Positions 18,102 to 25,576 of a stretch of 64,000 bases of DNA are shown in pieces. This stretch comes from Pseudogracilibacillus auburnensis (GTDB taxonomy: Bacteria > Bacillota > Bacilli > Bacillales > Amphibacillaceae): assembly GCF_003201975.1 (NCBI RefSeq), contig NZ_QJJQ01000002.1:1-64000 (forward strand), read 5' to 3'. The notes below the pieces were generated by a model. The model was given only the letters and a program-made list of their open reading frames with translations, was not told where the DNA came from and searched no databases. Numbering within the stretch: position 1 is the first letter of the stretch; every line of letters begins with the position of its first letter. The position numbers and the translations under genes are program-made.

Positions 18102-18364
18102 CTAATTCATTCCTTCCGCAACACATTCTATTATCTACTTGAAAGAATAAATGTGAACTGTAACGCTTTAAAATAATAGTATCGTTATATACTGTAAAAT
18201 GCAAATAGAAAACAAGTAAAATAGATAACTTATCAATACTGTCCTTTAATTATACCAAAAAAATTGTTCATATATGCCTTAAATGATTAAAATAGTTATA
18301 TTATCGTGTAAAATAAGTATAATTTTGTTATTCTAAAAGTAGACATTTTAAAAGAGGTGGAATA

Positions 18365-18853
18365 ATGATTATCCAATTAAAAGGGAAAGTCACATACCCG
18401 ATTACATTAGATGCTTCCGTATGGATATTCGATGATCGTAAAATTATCTTGGAGGAAGCCTTTACCGAAAAAGAAGTAGTACAAGAAGAAGACCCTTTAA
18501 AAAAGGCAGATGAAATGTTCAATCAAGAAATTTATTTTCAAACTAAGATTAAACCGCCTGTAAATAAAAGTATTAATCGCTATGAAAAAGAAAAAATATT
18601 GGAAAACTCATTTGTTATGCCTTTGGAAGATTTTATTAACAACGCTGAAGTAAAACCCGAAGCGAAAAGAGCACTCTTAAAAACAGATGGAGACGATATT
18701 GTTATTACGGTCGAACAATTAACGGACGCTTATCTACTATTTGCAGTAGATGGAAAGCCATTAAAAGAAGAAGGCCCAGTACATTTATACTTTAGAGATG
18801 GGTCAAATAAAGAGGCTCCAATTAAAAATATTAAACAAATTATTATTAAGTAA
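18365..18853 (+). CDS. Conserved Bacillaceae protein, probably YlaL counterpart
   Basis: A 162-residue soluble protein. The N-terminus, KGKVTYPITLDASVWIFDDRKI, is a motif I associate with an uncharacterised Bacillaceae family sometimes labelled a peptidyl-prolyl isomerase; I do not see a proven catalytic domain. The middle is charged and the C-terminus is rich in Lys and Ile. Position next to ylaN and before ylaJ suggests the B. subtilis ylaL slot; that naming is inference. The ATG at 18365 follows AAGAGGTGG. It has its own terminator directly after the stop. Confidence 0.7.
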   Translation: MIIQLKGKVTYPITLDASVWIFDDRKIILEEAFTEKEVVQEEDPLKKADEMFNQEIYFQTKIKPPVNKSINRYEKEKILENSFVMPLEDFINNAEVKPEAKRALLKTDGDDIVITVEQLTDAYLLFAVDGKPLKEEGPVHLYFRDGSNKEAPIKNIKQIIIK

Positions 18854-18857
18854 AGAT

Positions 18858-18892
18858 GAAAAAACTGCTCCTTTTGTGAGTAGTTTTTTTGG
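18858..18892 (+). terminator. Terminator after the YlaL-like gene
   Basis: AAAAAACTGCTC pairs with GAGTAGTTTTTTT around CTTTTGT. It begins four bases after the stop codon and ends in seven T residues on the plus strand. Confidence 0.85.
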
Positions 18893-18952
18893 TAGATAAG
18901 AAAGTATCAACACTTTCTTACTGCATAAGTGCAACTAAGTCTTTCGCCATAA

Positions 18953-19340
18953 AGAGACTGGGACAAAAGTATTTTCACCAAAGAAAAACCCGAACAATGG
19001 TAGCTGCATATAACCCGCTCTGGAAATATACTTCGCTTTCCGCGGGCGGCTGGTGAGCCTCCTCGCTTGAAATTAAAGGAAGGCCAACTAAAGCCGGCCT
19101 TTGCGGCCAACGTCGGCATACCCCTTGCCGGGGCAGGGTCTCACCGATGCCTTTCTTCCCGCGACGCACAATGTTTTCGATGGGACGAGATTTTATCGCA
19201 GTCCCAGGACGTGCTAGTGTCGGGCGTTGGTCACAGGACGTGACCGCTTTTAGCCGACCAGGAGTCTACGTATATTTCCACCGCTAAGGTAATGCATTGT
19301 TCTTCTTGAGATTTGGTCGTTTTAGTTTTGTCCCGGCCTC
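18953..19340 (+). repeat. Family B repeat, long form
   Basis: It is bounded by inverted ends: GAGACTGGGACAAAA at the left and TTTTGTCCCGGCCTC at the right. The outer arms (ACCAAAGAAAAACCCGAACA and TTGTTC..TTGAGATTTGGT) are also complementary. Between them lies about 250 bases of GC-richer sequence with a GGTGAGCCTCC..GGCC palindrome, a CGCACAATG module and CGACCAGGAGTCTACG, all absent from the short forms at 26939 and 55877. The remaining bases to ylaJ (19341-19634) are described in the findings. Confidence 0.85.
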
Positions 19341-19634
19341 TTCTAATAAGCTAGATACTCTGTCATTATTTGAATGTGCATCGTTCATTTTAAGTTCCAC
19401 CATGCCAATACACATTGCAAGTATCTATCACGAAATTATTACGGAATGTTGACCACCATCGGTGAATTAGAACTCACCGTGGAAATGCAAGCGATTATTT
19501 ATGGCGATTTAAAGCAAGAAGAATGTCTGAGTCATTACGTTACTACTTTGTGATTTGTTTTCAAAAAAAATTGTATAAAAATAGTCTTTTTACTAACAAT
19601 ATGGATATTAAAGCCCGTTAGTGAAGGAGACGAC

Positions 19635-20216
19635 TTGAAAATGAAGATACGATTAATGCTAATCCTGTTCGTTATTAGCTTATTATTAATGAGTTGCAAC
19701 CGAAATAATACGATGCCTGACAATCAAAGAAATGAAAATATTGCTGTTGAGCAGTCAAGTTATGAGGATGAAGTTAATTTAACAAATCAAGAAATAGCCT
19801 CTCATTTAGCAACTATTGCTTCAGAAGTTCCGAATGTAAATGATGCTGCCGCGGTTGTTGCAGGTCCTTATGCGGTTGTCGGTATCAATATTGATGAAGC
19901 GACAGAAAGGCAGCGAGTTGGAACAATTAAATTTTCTGTTAACGAGGCATTACAGCATGACCCATATGGAAAAACTGCAGTTGTTGTCGCTGATGCAGAT
20001 ATGACGCAACGGCTTCGTGATATGGGAGATAAAATCCAACAAGGACACCCTGTGCAAGGAGTCGTTGATGAATTATCTGAAATTGTAAGTCGATATATGC
20101 CAATGTTTCCTGTGGATGAAGATCGGCCAATCGATGAAGATGAAAACAGACAGAAAATGACAGATGAAGAAAGAAGACGATTAGATAATATCGAAAAAGA
20201 ACAATCAAATCAGTAG
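19635..20216 (+). CDS. ylaJ: YhcN/YlaJ-family sporulation lipoprotein
   Basis: A 193-residue protein with a lipoprotein signal peptide ending in LLLMSC (Cys about residue 20). The YhcN/YlaJ domain follows, with VNDAAAVVAGPYAVVGINID and the VVVADADMTQRLRDMGDKIQQG block, and then a charged C-terminus. B. subtilis YlaJ is a spore-associated lipoprotein made in the forespore and affects germination. The TTG at 19635 lies five bases after GGAG; an ATG two codons later is the alternative. It is followed by a shared terminator. A second member of this family lies in the spoVA operon at 48114. Confidence 0.88.
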   Translation: MKMKIRLMLILFVISLLLMSCNRNNTMPDNQRNENIAVEQSSYEDEVNLTNQEIASHLATIASEVPNVNDAAAVVAGPYAVVGINIDEATERQRVGTIKFSVNEALQHDPYGKTAVVVADADMTQRLRDMGDKIQQGHPVQGVVDELSEIVSRYMPMFPVDEDRPIDEDENRQKMTDEERRRLDNIEKEQSNQ

Positions 20217-20230
20217 AGGTAACGGCTTCA

Positions 20231-20269
20231 AAAAAATGGTGCTTTCCGAAATCGGAGAGCACCTACTTT
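20231..20269. terminator. Bidirectional terminator
   Basis: GGTGCTTTCCG and CGGAGAGCACC form an 11-base stem around a 4-base loop, with an A run on the left (AAAAAAAT). It lies between ylaJ (plus) and the small minus-strand gene ending at 20271. Confidence 0.8.
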
Positions 20270-20270
20270 A

Positions 20271-20552
20271 TTATTCAGTAATCATTTCTTCAACTTTTTC
20301 TACATCGTCTTCCGATACTTCATTAAAATATTGAACTCCAAACTGTGAACCTTCAGACACCATTTTGGCGTTCTCAAACTGCGCATGATCATAATTTTCA
20401 TGATTCATTTGATCCGGAATCCCTGCATTTGCTAAAGAATGGGCGAGTGTCCCTGCATCTGACTGGTTGTCTTGATTTTTATTTTTCATCATATATCCTA
20501 CACCAACGGAAGCGATCGCCCCAATAATCGGAATAATATATCTTTTTTTCAT
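20271..20552 (-). CDS. Small membrane-anchored hypothetical protein
   Basis: A 93-residue protein with an N-terminal hydrophobic segment (IIPIIGAIASVGVGYM, about residues 6-21) preceded by Lys-Lys-Arg, then a hydrophilic, acidic tail rich in Asn, Gln and Glu. I do not recognise the family. An AAAGGATG ribosome site lies before the ATG. It is convergent with ylaJ. The single anchor with an acidic exterior resembles many uncharacterised small Bacillus proteins; no function can be proposed. Confidence 0.65.
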   Translation of the reverse strand: MKKRYIIPIIGAIASVGVGYMMKNKNQDNQSDAGTLAHSLANAGIPDQMNHENYDHAQFENAKMVSEGSQFGVQYFNEVSEDDVEKVEEMITE

Positions 20553-20666
20553 TTTATCATCCTTTCACATTAAAGCATTTTTAATGTAATTATAGAATAC
20601 CCCATACCATTTTTAATAAACATTATGTTATAGTTGTTTAGAGGAAAAATATTAGAGGTGAACTTG

Positions 20667-20861
20667 ATGCAAGTCCAATGCGTATTATGTGATAAAATTG
20701 AATCGATTAATGATAACTCGTACGAAGCAAAACGATTGATAAATAAAAGAATTCAGTCTTATCTTTGTCAAACTTGTTATGATCGAATTGAAACAAATAC
20801 AAAAAAACGTCATGAAACAGGAAAATTTAACTTGTATCGGTCAAATAGGAAGAATGAGTAG
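20667..20861 (+). CDS. ylaI: YlaI family zinc-ribbon protein (DUF2197)
   Basis: A 64-residue protein with two Cys-x2-Cys pairs, CVLCDK near residues 5-10 and CQTCYDRIE near 36-44, likely to bind one zinc. The spacing, the SYLCQTCYDRI stretch and the KFNLYRS end match DUF2197/YlaI of B. subtilis. Its function is unknown. The ATG at 20667 follows AGAGGTG; an earlier start would add 11 residues. Its position between ylaJ and ylaH/ylaF agrees with the B. subtilis yla gene order, though inversions have occurred. Confidence 0.85.
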   Translation: MQVQCVLCDKIESINDNSYEAKRLINKRIQSYLCQTCYDRIETNTKKRHETGKFNLYRSNRKNE

Positions 20862-21150
20862 GACAGGTGCCATTTGCGATAGAAAACGCGTGATTGGCAA
20901 GCTAACGGGTGAGGACAAAATGATGTCGCGCTTATGTAAAGAAGTGCGTTATTTATTTATCAAGCCTTTATTGCGAATATACACAATGTTTATTGTGACG
21001 GGTAATCGCAGTCTCAGGATGCTACTACTGACGTCCCGACAAATGCTTTTCGCTAGGCATGCGTAAGCAAAAAGCAGAATGTCGCGCTTTTTAGCCAGCG
21101 AACAATAAAAAATTTTATGGTTCTTATCTGCAAAATGAATCCATCAATGA
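20862..21150. repeat. Intergenic stretch with degraded repeat module
   Basis: There is no gene here. It contains ACACAATGTTTATTGTGACGGG-TAATCGCAGTCTCAGGATGC, a relative of the module in the repeats at 4647, 19168 and 33508, and a stretch with GACGTCCCGACAAATGCTTTTCGC. Confidence 0.55.
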
Positions 21151-21153
21151 AAA

Positions 21154-21184
21154 AACTAAAACATCTTTTCTTAAGATGTTTTAG
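21154..21184 (-). terminator. Terminator overlapping the ylaH stop
   Basis: CTAAAACATCTT and AAGATGTTTTAG form a perfect 12-base stem with a two- to four-base loop. The ylaH stop codon lies inside the stem. On the minus strand it is followed by TTTTTTCATTG. Confidence 0.8.
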
Positions 21185-21482
21185 ATTTTCGTTTTCGTTC
21201 AGTATGTAATCTGTAGCGATATATTCCAAGTACAATGGAAATAATAATTAATGTTTCGGTCATTGGATATTTTACAATACTAAAAAGTGTTATAATAAAA
21301 ACTCCCATTGCGAGTAAAACATAGACAATAATAGATTTTAATAAAGGTAACTGTCTTGCAAATCCAAGCTTATAAGCTATAACACTAAAAATAAGGTTTA
21401 ATACATAAAAAGTCCAAAAAACATACTCTGTTCCAAAGGTATTTACGATAAAATTAAATATTAAGCCAAAATCTGTATCCAT
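21171..21482 (-). CDS. ylaH: YlaH-like membrane protein
   Basis: A 103-residue membrane protein with three predicted helices (about residues 20-40, 46-64 and 69-89) and a basic tail ending HTERKRKSK. The pattern FNFIVNTFGTEYVFWTFYVLN at the start fits the YlaH-like family of Bacillaceae. No biochemical role is known to me. It is divergent from ylaF, with 150 AT-rich bases between them. Confidence 0.75.
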   Translation of the reverse strand: MDTDFGLIFNFIVNTFGTEYVFWTFYVLNLIFSVIAYKLGFARQLPLLKSIIVYVLLAMGVFIITLFSIVKYPMTETLIIISIVLGIYRYRLHTERKRKSKTS

Positions 21483-21634
21483 TTTTACCCCTCACAAATG
21501 ACAATTTCATTTAAAATAATGTCCAACCTTTATCATACTAAATCTTTCATTTTCATACCAGTAACTACAATTCATTTTATTTTTAATTTAAAATATTATA
21601 TACTTACTTTGGAAACAAATTGAGGTGTATGTAG

Positions 21635-21808
21635 TTGAAAAACATTAATTATCCAATGTTATTTTTAGCAATGCTTGTCGTATCCATGTTTTGTTTAGTA
21701 GGTGTAGCCATTTTTTATCAAAATGTCTTTCTTGTTATTTTATTTTTATTACTCGGATTTGCACTTATGGGTTACGGTATCAAGCTAAAACGAAAAAGTG
21801 ACAATTAA
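21635..21808 (+). CDS. ylaF: YlaF-like small membrane protein (DUF5325)
   Basis: A 57-residue protein with two hydrophobic helices (about residues 7-27 and 30-47) and a basic end, LKRKSDN. It begins at the TTG at 21635, after GAGGTG. Size, layout and the neighbouring ylaH and ylaI suggest the YlaF/DUF5325 family. Its function is unknown. The stop lies inside a bidirectional terminator shared with the convergent gene at 21810. Confidence 0.75.
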   Translation: MKNINYPMLFLAMLVVSMFCLVGVAIFYQNVFLVILFLLLGFALMGYGIKLKRKSDN

Positions 21809-21820
21809 GTCACTTTTTTG
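21793..21820. terminator. Convergent terminator overlapping two stops
   Basis: AAAAAGTGAC and GTCACTTTTTT form a stem around AATTAA. It contains the ylaF stop (21806-21808), and the stop of the minus-strand inositol-phosphatase gene (21810-21812) is in its right arm. Confidence 0.85.
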
Positions 21821-22619
21821 CTTTACATATATAATCTTTTATTAACGTTTTATGTATAGTTGGATTACAAGTGAGTATGGAACTTCTTTCTAACATCCCT
21901 ACCTCTTCCCCATAAATGTTTGTTATCATTGCTCCTACTTCACGAACAATAATCCTCCCTGCTGCAATATCCCACGGTTCAAGACGCATCGTAATGTAAG
22001 CATCTGCTGCCCCTTCAGCTACATAAGCAAATTCTAAAGCCGCTGAACCGTATGTCCTTGTCCCACGAACATCTTTAATTAATTGCTGCATAACTCTTTC
22101 ATCAACTAGACTATTTTTTGCCAACCAATGATGATTTAAGCAAATAATAGAATGGTTTAGTTGTAAATCTTTATTTAATTTTTTTAACTGTCGGTCATTT
22201 TTATATGCCCCGTTATTTCTCATCGCACTATAAAGGTTATTTCTCATCACATCATAAATTAATCCAATTTCACCAATTCCTTCATAATAAATGCCGAGCG
22301 AAATAGCGAAATTTTGTTTTTGATGTACAAAATTCATCGTTCCATCAATTGGATCTAAAACCCAAACGGTTCCATGAACATCTGATAATGTATCTCCATA
22401 GCCTTCTTCACTTAACAATAAATGTTCTGGATAATATGCTTTAATTTTTGATGCAAAAAAAAATTCCACTTCTCTGTCCATTTCCGTTACTAAATCTTTT
22501 GGATTGGATTTTGTGTCAATTGTAAGTGGATCATGCATTTTTTTTCGAATGAGCGCACCTGCCTCAAGTACCCAAGATCTAACTCGATTGAATAGGATTT
22601 CTCGTGTAATTACGTCCAT
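21810..22619 (-). CDS. suhB: Inositol monophosphatase family protein
   Basis: A 269-residue Mg2+-dependent phosphatase of the SuhB/inositol monophosphatase family. Metal-binding motifs are present: the early TEMDREVE (about 44-51), EEGYGD, then WVLDPIDGTMNFVH (about 81-94) and the late EPWDIAAGRIIVREVGA (about 214-230). B. subtilis has YktC in this class, which acts on inositol phosphate and may dephosphorylate other sugar phosphates or NADP. The real substrate here is not shown by the sequence. It appears monocistronic. Confidence 0.9.
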   Translation of the reverse strand: MDVITREILFNRVRSWVLEAGALIRKKMHDPLTIDTKSNPKDLVTEMDREVEFFFASKIKAYYPEHLLLSEEGYGDTLSDVHGTVWVLDPIDGTMNFVHQKQNFAISLGIYYEGIGEIGLIYDVMRNNLYSAMRNNGAYKNDRQLKKLNKDLQLNHSIICLNHHWLAKNSLVDERVMQQLIKDVRGTRTYGSAALEFAYVAEGAADAYITMRLEPWDIAAGRIIVREVGAMITNIYGEEVGMLERSSILTCNPTIHKTLIKDYICKAKK

Positions 22620-22796
22620 GCTTGAGCCTCCATTTTTAGCACAAAATTTAAATGAGAACCGTGCTAAATTTGATTCACGCTACATGTAATAGATAAAATT
22701 TATATTACTTGAACTATCACACGTTTTTCGGAATCGATATTAAAGCTCATTGTACCAAATAATGATCAATTATTCATCGGATTCGATCATTTACGT

Positions 22797-22991
22797 TCAT
22801 TTCATGGAAGATAACGCATTTAATTTTCTAACTAAATAAGTTAATTTCTCTTTCGCTTTAATGATTTCAAGTTTATTGTTTGCCTGCATAGCATCGAACA
22901 GTGTTACAAGTTCATAATCAATCTCCATACGGACAACGGACAACATTTGACGGTTTTCTTTTTTCCTTACCTGCTCGATTACATACTTCAT
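22797..22991 (-). CDS. Small hypothetical helical protein
   Basis: A 64-residue, charged protein predicted to be almost wholly helical (heptad-like pattern EMDYELVTLFDAM and EIIKAKEKLTYLVRKLNAL). There are no cysteines and no signal. AAAGGATG precedes the ATG at 22991; an in-frame GTG three codons upstream overlaps that site. I do not recognise the family. It is followed by more than 600 bases of degenerate repeats. Confidence 0.55.
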   Translation of the reverse strand: MKYVIEQVRKKENRQMLSVVRMEIDYELVTLFDAMQANNKLEIIKAKEKLTYLVRKLNALSSMK

Positions 22992-23000
22992 AACACTCAC

Positions 23001-23530
23001 ATCCTTTGTAGATATTATTATCTATATGATGTTTTTTATATTTTGTGTAATGTAATTCCCATTAAGTTTTAATATTTATTAATCTTATTCATTCCTGTCT
23101 TATATTATTCATACCCATTCCAAGCAAGATATAAACTACATTTTTTAGTTGCGGAAAAATGGGTTTATAACGAATAGCTACCTTTTTTTGCAATCAAGAA
23201 AGTTAATTGGGCGAAAATGGAAGTCCATTTCACCTTCTAATCACAGCAAATCGAATATCCTCGCTTTTCGTGGACTCCCCCACGAGCCTCCGACCATACA
23301 ATGTCTATCGTACTGATAATCGTAATCACAAAAGCTTTTCGCTGGGACGTAAGTAAGTGCCGTCCCCCAACACGACGCTTGTCACTGGTCTCGTTCACTA
23401 TAAATGACCCTCGTTGTGAAATCTCTTAGGTCGCTGAGTCAAGACGCATGGAACATGGCGATATTAGCCAACTAGGAGACTAACTGCTTGGGAAGTTAAT
23501 CGCTCCATTTTCCTCACGATAATCAAAAGT
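23001..23530. other. Intergenic stretch with degenerate repeats
   Basis: I see no gene. From about 23210 the composition rises in G+C and pieces of the repeat modules appear: CGAGCCTCCGACCATACAATG, AATCGTAATCACAAAAGC, CTGGGACGTAAG and CCAACTAGGAGACTAACTGC. They look like an old, decayed family A/B copy. Confidence 0.5.
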
Positions 23531-23703
23531 GGCTGGGATAAAAGGATTTTTCTAAAGAAAAATCCGAACAATAATCGCTGCATATATCTCTCCCTTGAAA
23601 TATAATTCGCGCATCGTAAGGCGGCTGGTGAGCCTCTTTACGATGCGCGTTTTTAGGGGGCTACACTGGTGCCTTCCTCCCACTGAACTCTACATATATT
23701 TCC
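23531..23703 (+). repeat. Family B repeat, left part with internal hairpin
   Basis: It begins GGCTGGGATAAAAGG and continues AAGAAAAATCCGAACAAT, the family B left arm. The middle is a strong stem (23608-23649): CGCGCATCGTAA pairs with TTACGATGCGCG around CGGCTGGTGAGCC. The right arm is missing. It abuts the stop codon of the nitronate monooxygenase gene. Confidence 0.75.
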
Positions 23704-23705
23704 TC

Positions 23706-24665
23706 TTACATGCCCCATGCTTTTCTAATTTGTTCCGCTTCAGTTATAATCGATTGAATTAGTTCTTCAACGGTTGGAATATCACTAATTCTAGCAGCCC
23801 CTTGACCGGCCCAACCAAATCCTTCCTCGGCAACTCCTTCATGAATATAACGTTTATTTGCTTCTCCACTTATATAGTCTTTTAATCCTTCATAGCCGGC
23901 TTTTTGTTTTTCTAAATCTAAAATTTTATCAGGCCAACTCCCTTTCAGTGCGCGAGCTGGTGCACCAAGTGAACGCTTAATAACGACTGTCGCTTCTTCA
24001 TCGGCATCAAGAATCGCTTGTTTGTATGCCTCATGTGCATGGACACATTCTTTTGTCGCAATAAATCTCGTTCCCATCTCAATGCCGTCTGCTCCTAGTG
24101 CAAATGCCGCCATTAATCCCCTTCCATCAACAATACCGCCGGAGGCAAGAACTGGAATAGAAACATGATCGACAACTTGTGGTGTTAAAACAAGTGTTCC
24201 GGTATCACTTCGCCCAATATGCCCACCACCTTCTTGACCAACTACCATCACGGCATCTACACCCAGTTCTTCTGCCTTTTCCGCTTGCCTACGCGCTGCA
24301 ACTAGTACTAATTTTTTAATATTGTGACCGCTTACCATATCGAGCACACCTTTAGGATTTCCACCTGTAACAGAAATAGCTGGAACTTGTTCTTCAACAG
24401 CTACTTGAACCATTTCCTCATATGGACGACGGCCTGCTCCTATAGCAAAATTCACACCAAAAGGTTTATCTGTCATCATTCTAACCCGTTTTATTTCTTC
24501 CCTTAAATGATCTGGAGTAGGTAAACTCATAGCTGTTATTTGCCCTAATCCTCCGGCATTTGAGACAGCAGCGGCAAGATCCGCATATGCTAAATGTGCT
24601 AACCCACCTTGAACAATTGGATATTTTACTTGAAAAGCTTCAGTAAATTTCGTATTCCAATTCAT
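23706..24665 (-). CDS. Nitronate monooxygenase / FabK-like flavoprotein
   Basis: A 319-residue TIM-barrel FMN enzyme of the nitronate monooxygenase family, close to enoyl-ACP reductase II. Flavin-contact motifs are visible: PIVQGGLAHLAY at the start, GVNFAIG (about 74), SVTGGNP (about 98), VVGQEGGGHIGR (about 141-152), VLASGGIVDGRG (about 171) and GADGIEMGTRF (about 191). It may oxidise alkyl nitronates or reduce enoyl groups; the sequence alone does not decide. The gene stands alone between repeats and the SR1-type RNA gene, and is the only plausible insertion between the yla and pdh blocks on that strand. Confidence 0.87.
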   Translation of the reverse strand: MNWNTKFTEAFQVKYPIVQGGLAHLAYADLAAAVSNAGGLGQITAMSLPTPDHLREEIKRVRMMTDKPFGVNFAIGAGRRPYEEMVQVAVEEQVPAISVTGGNPKGVLDMVSGHNIKKLVLVAARRQAEKAEELGVDAVMVVGQEGGGHIGRSDTGTLVLTPQVVDHVSIPVLASGGIVDGRGLMAAFALGADGIEMGTRFIATKECVHAHEAYKQAILDADEEATVVIKRSLGAPARALKGSWPDKILDLEKQKAGYEGLKDYISGEANKRYIHEGVAEEGFGWAGQGAARISDIPTVEELIQSIITEAEQIRKAWGM

Positions 24666-24965
24666 TAGAATATTCCCCCTTCGTTCATTTGCAATACTCC
24701 ACGGCGTTCAGCGGAGTAAAAATCCTTACAAATTCAGTCTCCTTTATCGTATCATTAAAAGATTATGTTTGGCTAATAATTTGGAGTACGGAGATTCTGG
24801 TGCTGTGGGAAAAGAGGATGGGGAAGATTGATTATGTGCTATTTTGGGGAATGATGTCCTTCATTCAGAAATGATCAGCTAGTTCTAAACAATTATGTTA
24901 TGGAAAATATGGAGATGGACAAAATTTTGCGATTTGGTTTTTTCTTACTTGTATATAGTTTAATA

Positions 24966-25010
24966 TAAATAAAAGAGTGATGCATAATTAAGATCGCATC
25001 ACTCTTTTAA
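24966..25010 (-). terminator. SR1-type RNA terminator
   Basis: On the minus strand AAAAGAGTGATGC pairs perfectly with GCATCACTCTTTT, followed by ATTTATATT. It comes nine bases after the stop codon of the small peptide gene and would end the RNA about 205 nucleotides from the predicted start. Confidence 0.88.
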
Positions 25011-25018
25011 TTCATTGA

Positions 25019-25138
25019 TTAATTTGTATTTTTTGTATTATTGTTACAGCTTGGACATGTGCTATAAAGTTTTGTCACTTTTTCTTCTTCATAATAATTA
25101 ATTACTTGTTGACACTGTTGACAGATGATGATTCCCAC
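25019..25138 (-). CDS. sr1P: SR1P-like GapA-binding peptide
   Basis: A 39-residue peptide starting at GTG (25138), with GGAG nine bases upstream; the length equals B. subtilis SR1P. The pattern G-I-I-I-C-Q-x-C, then E-E-E-K-V-T-K-L-Y-S-T-C-P-x-C agrees closely with what I remember of SR1P: the N-terminal CQxC, the EKVTxLYxTC core and a second Cys pair. Two Cys-x2-Cys pairs suggest a small zinc ribbon. The tail NNNTKNTN is unlike the B. subtilis tail. In B. subtilis the peptide binds glyceraldehyde-3-phosphate dehydrogenase GapA. Confidence 0.88.
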   Translation of the reverse strand: MGIIICQQCQQVINYYEEEKVTKLYSTCPSCNNNTKNTN

Positions 25139-25181
25139 ATTCGCCAACTCCTCTAAAATTATTTAAGTTCTACTATAATTA

Positions 25182-25210
25182 ATTATAGTATAGCACATTT
25201 GAAATTTCAA
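25182..25210 (-). promoter_or_regulatory. Sigma-A promoter of the SR1-like RNA
   Basis: On the minus strand TTGAAA (25210-25205), 17 bases and TATAAT (25187-25182) make a near-consensus sigma-A promoter. A start about seven bases further on, near 25175, fits an RNA of about 205 nucleotides. Confidence 0.85.
25187..25197 (-). promoter_or_regulatory. CcpN-like operator 1, between -35 and -10
   Basis: TGTGCTATACT agrees at all positions with the CcpN operator consensus as I remember it (TRTGHYATAYW). It ends at the -10 hexamer, where a bound repressor would hinder transcription. CcpN represses sr1, gapB and pckA in B. subtilis on glycolytic carbon. Confidence 0.72.
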
Positions 25211-25219
25211 GGGTTAATT

Positions 25220-25230
25220 AGTATAACACA
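25220..25230 (-). promoter_or_regulatory. CcpN-like operator 2, upstream of -35
   Basis: TGTGTTATACT, differing in one base from operator 1, also fits the consensus. It lies 33 bases upstream, about three helical turns, on the same face of DNA. Confidence 0.7.
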
Positions 25231-25576
25231 TTCAAATTGTGTGATGTTTCATTTGTTTCCACGATAGCTGTATAAGAAAAAATAACTATTTTAATTTTTC
25301 GAGCTTTTTAACGATAATACTAAACCAATTATGATTTGTCATCTCACAGTTTACCGACACATTTTCCTATACTAAATAGATTTAGTTTAAAAAAGCCTAT
25401 ACATCTGTAAGAGTTATTCGATCATCTTCACGATTTTATACTTAATGTATCTTACTTTAACATTTACAGTTAGTTTTACTGTATTTTTAATAGAAAATCT
25501 ACTATTACATAAAGTTATTCCAAATTCGTTTTGGTTATATGATAATTTTTTAACAGGATAAAAGGAGGAAATTGTT
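25231..25576. other. Intergenic region before the HIT gene
   Basis: About 345 very AT-rich bases with no recognisable gene or hairpin. A promoter for the HIT-PP2C pair presumably lies near its right end, where TATGATAAT occurs about 30 bases before the ribosome site, but I cannot fix a -35 hexamer. Confidence 0.4.

Larger units (their letters stand above)
24966..25175 (-). ncRNA. sr1: SR1-like dual-function small RNA
   Basis: A promoter at 25182-25210, a 39-codon reading frame and a strong terminator define a transcript of about 205 nucleotides. In B. subtilis SR1 is a dual-function RNA of about that length located next to pdhD. It base-pairs with ahrC mRNA and encodes SR1P, a peptide that binds GapA and promotes RNase J1 contact. 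Here the gene also lies before pdhD, with the HIT-PP2C pair in between. The antisense function cannot be judged, as no ahrC is in the window. Start and end are predicted, not measured. Confidence 0.8.

Noticed and set aside
18907-19169. Reading frames within the long family B repeat (64 to 70 codons, minus strand)
   Set aside because: They result from GC-rich palindromic repeat sequence. The same frames recur broken in the copy at 33357, and there is no ribosome site.
24689-24874. A 61-codon plus-strand frame after the nitronate monooxygenase gene
   Set aside because: It has no convincing ribosome site, no recognisable motif and mixed codon use; it overlaps AT-rich spacer.
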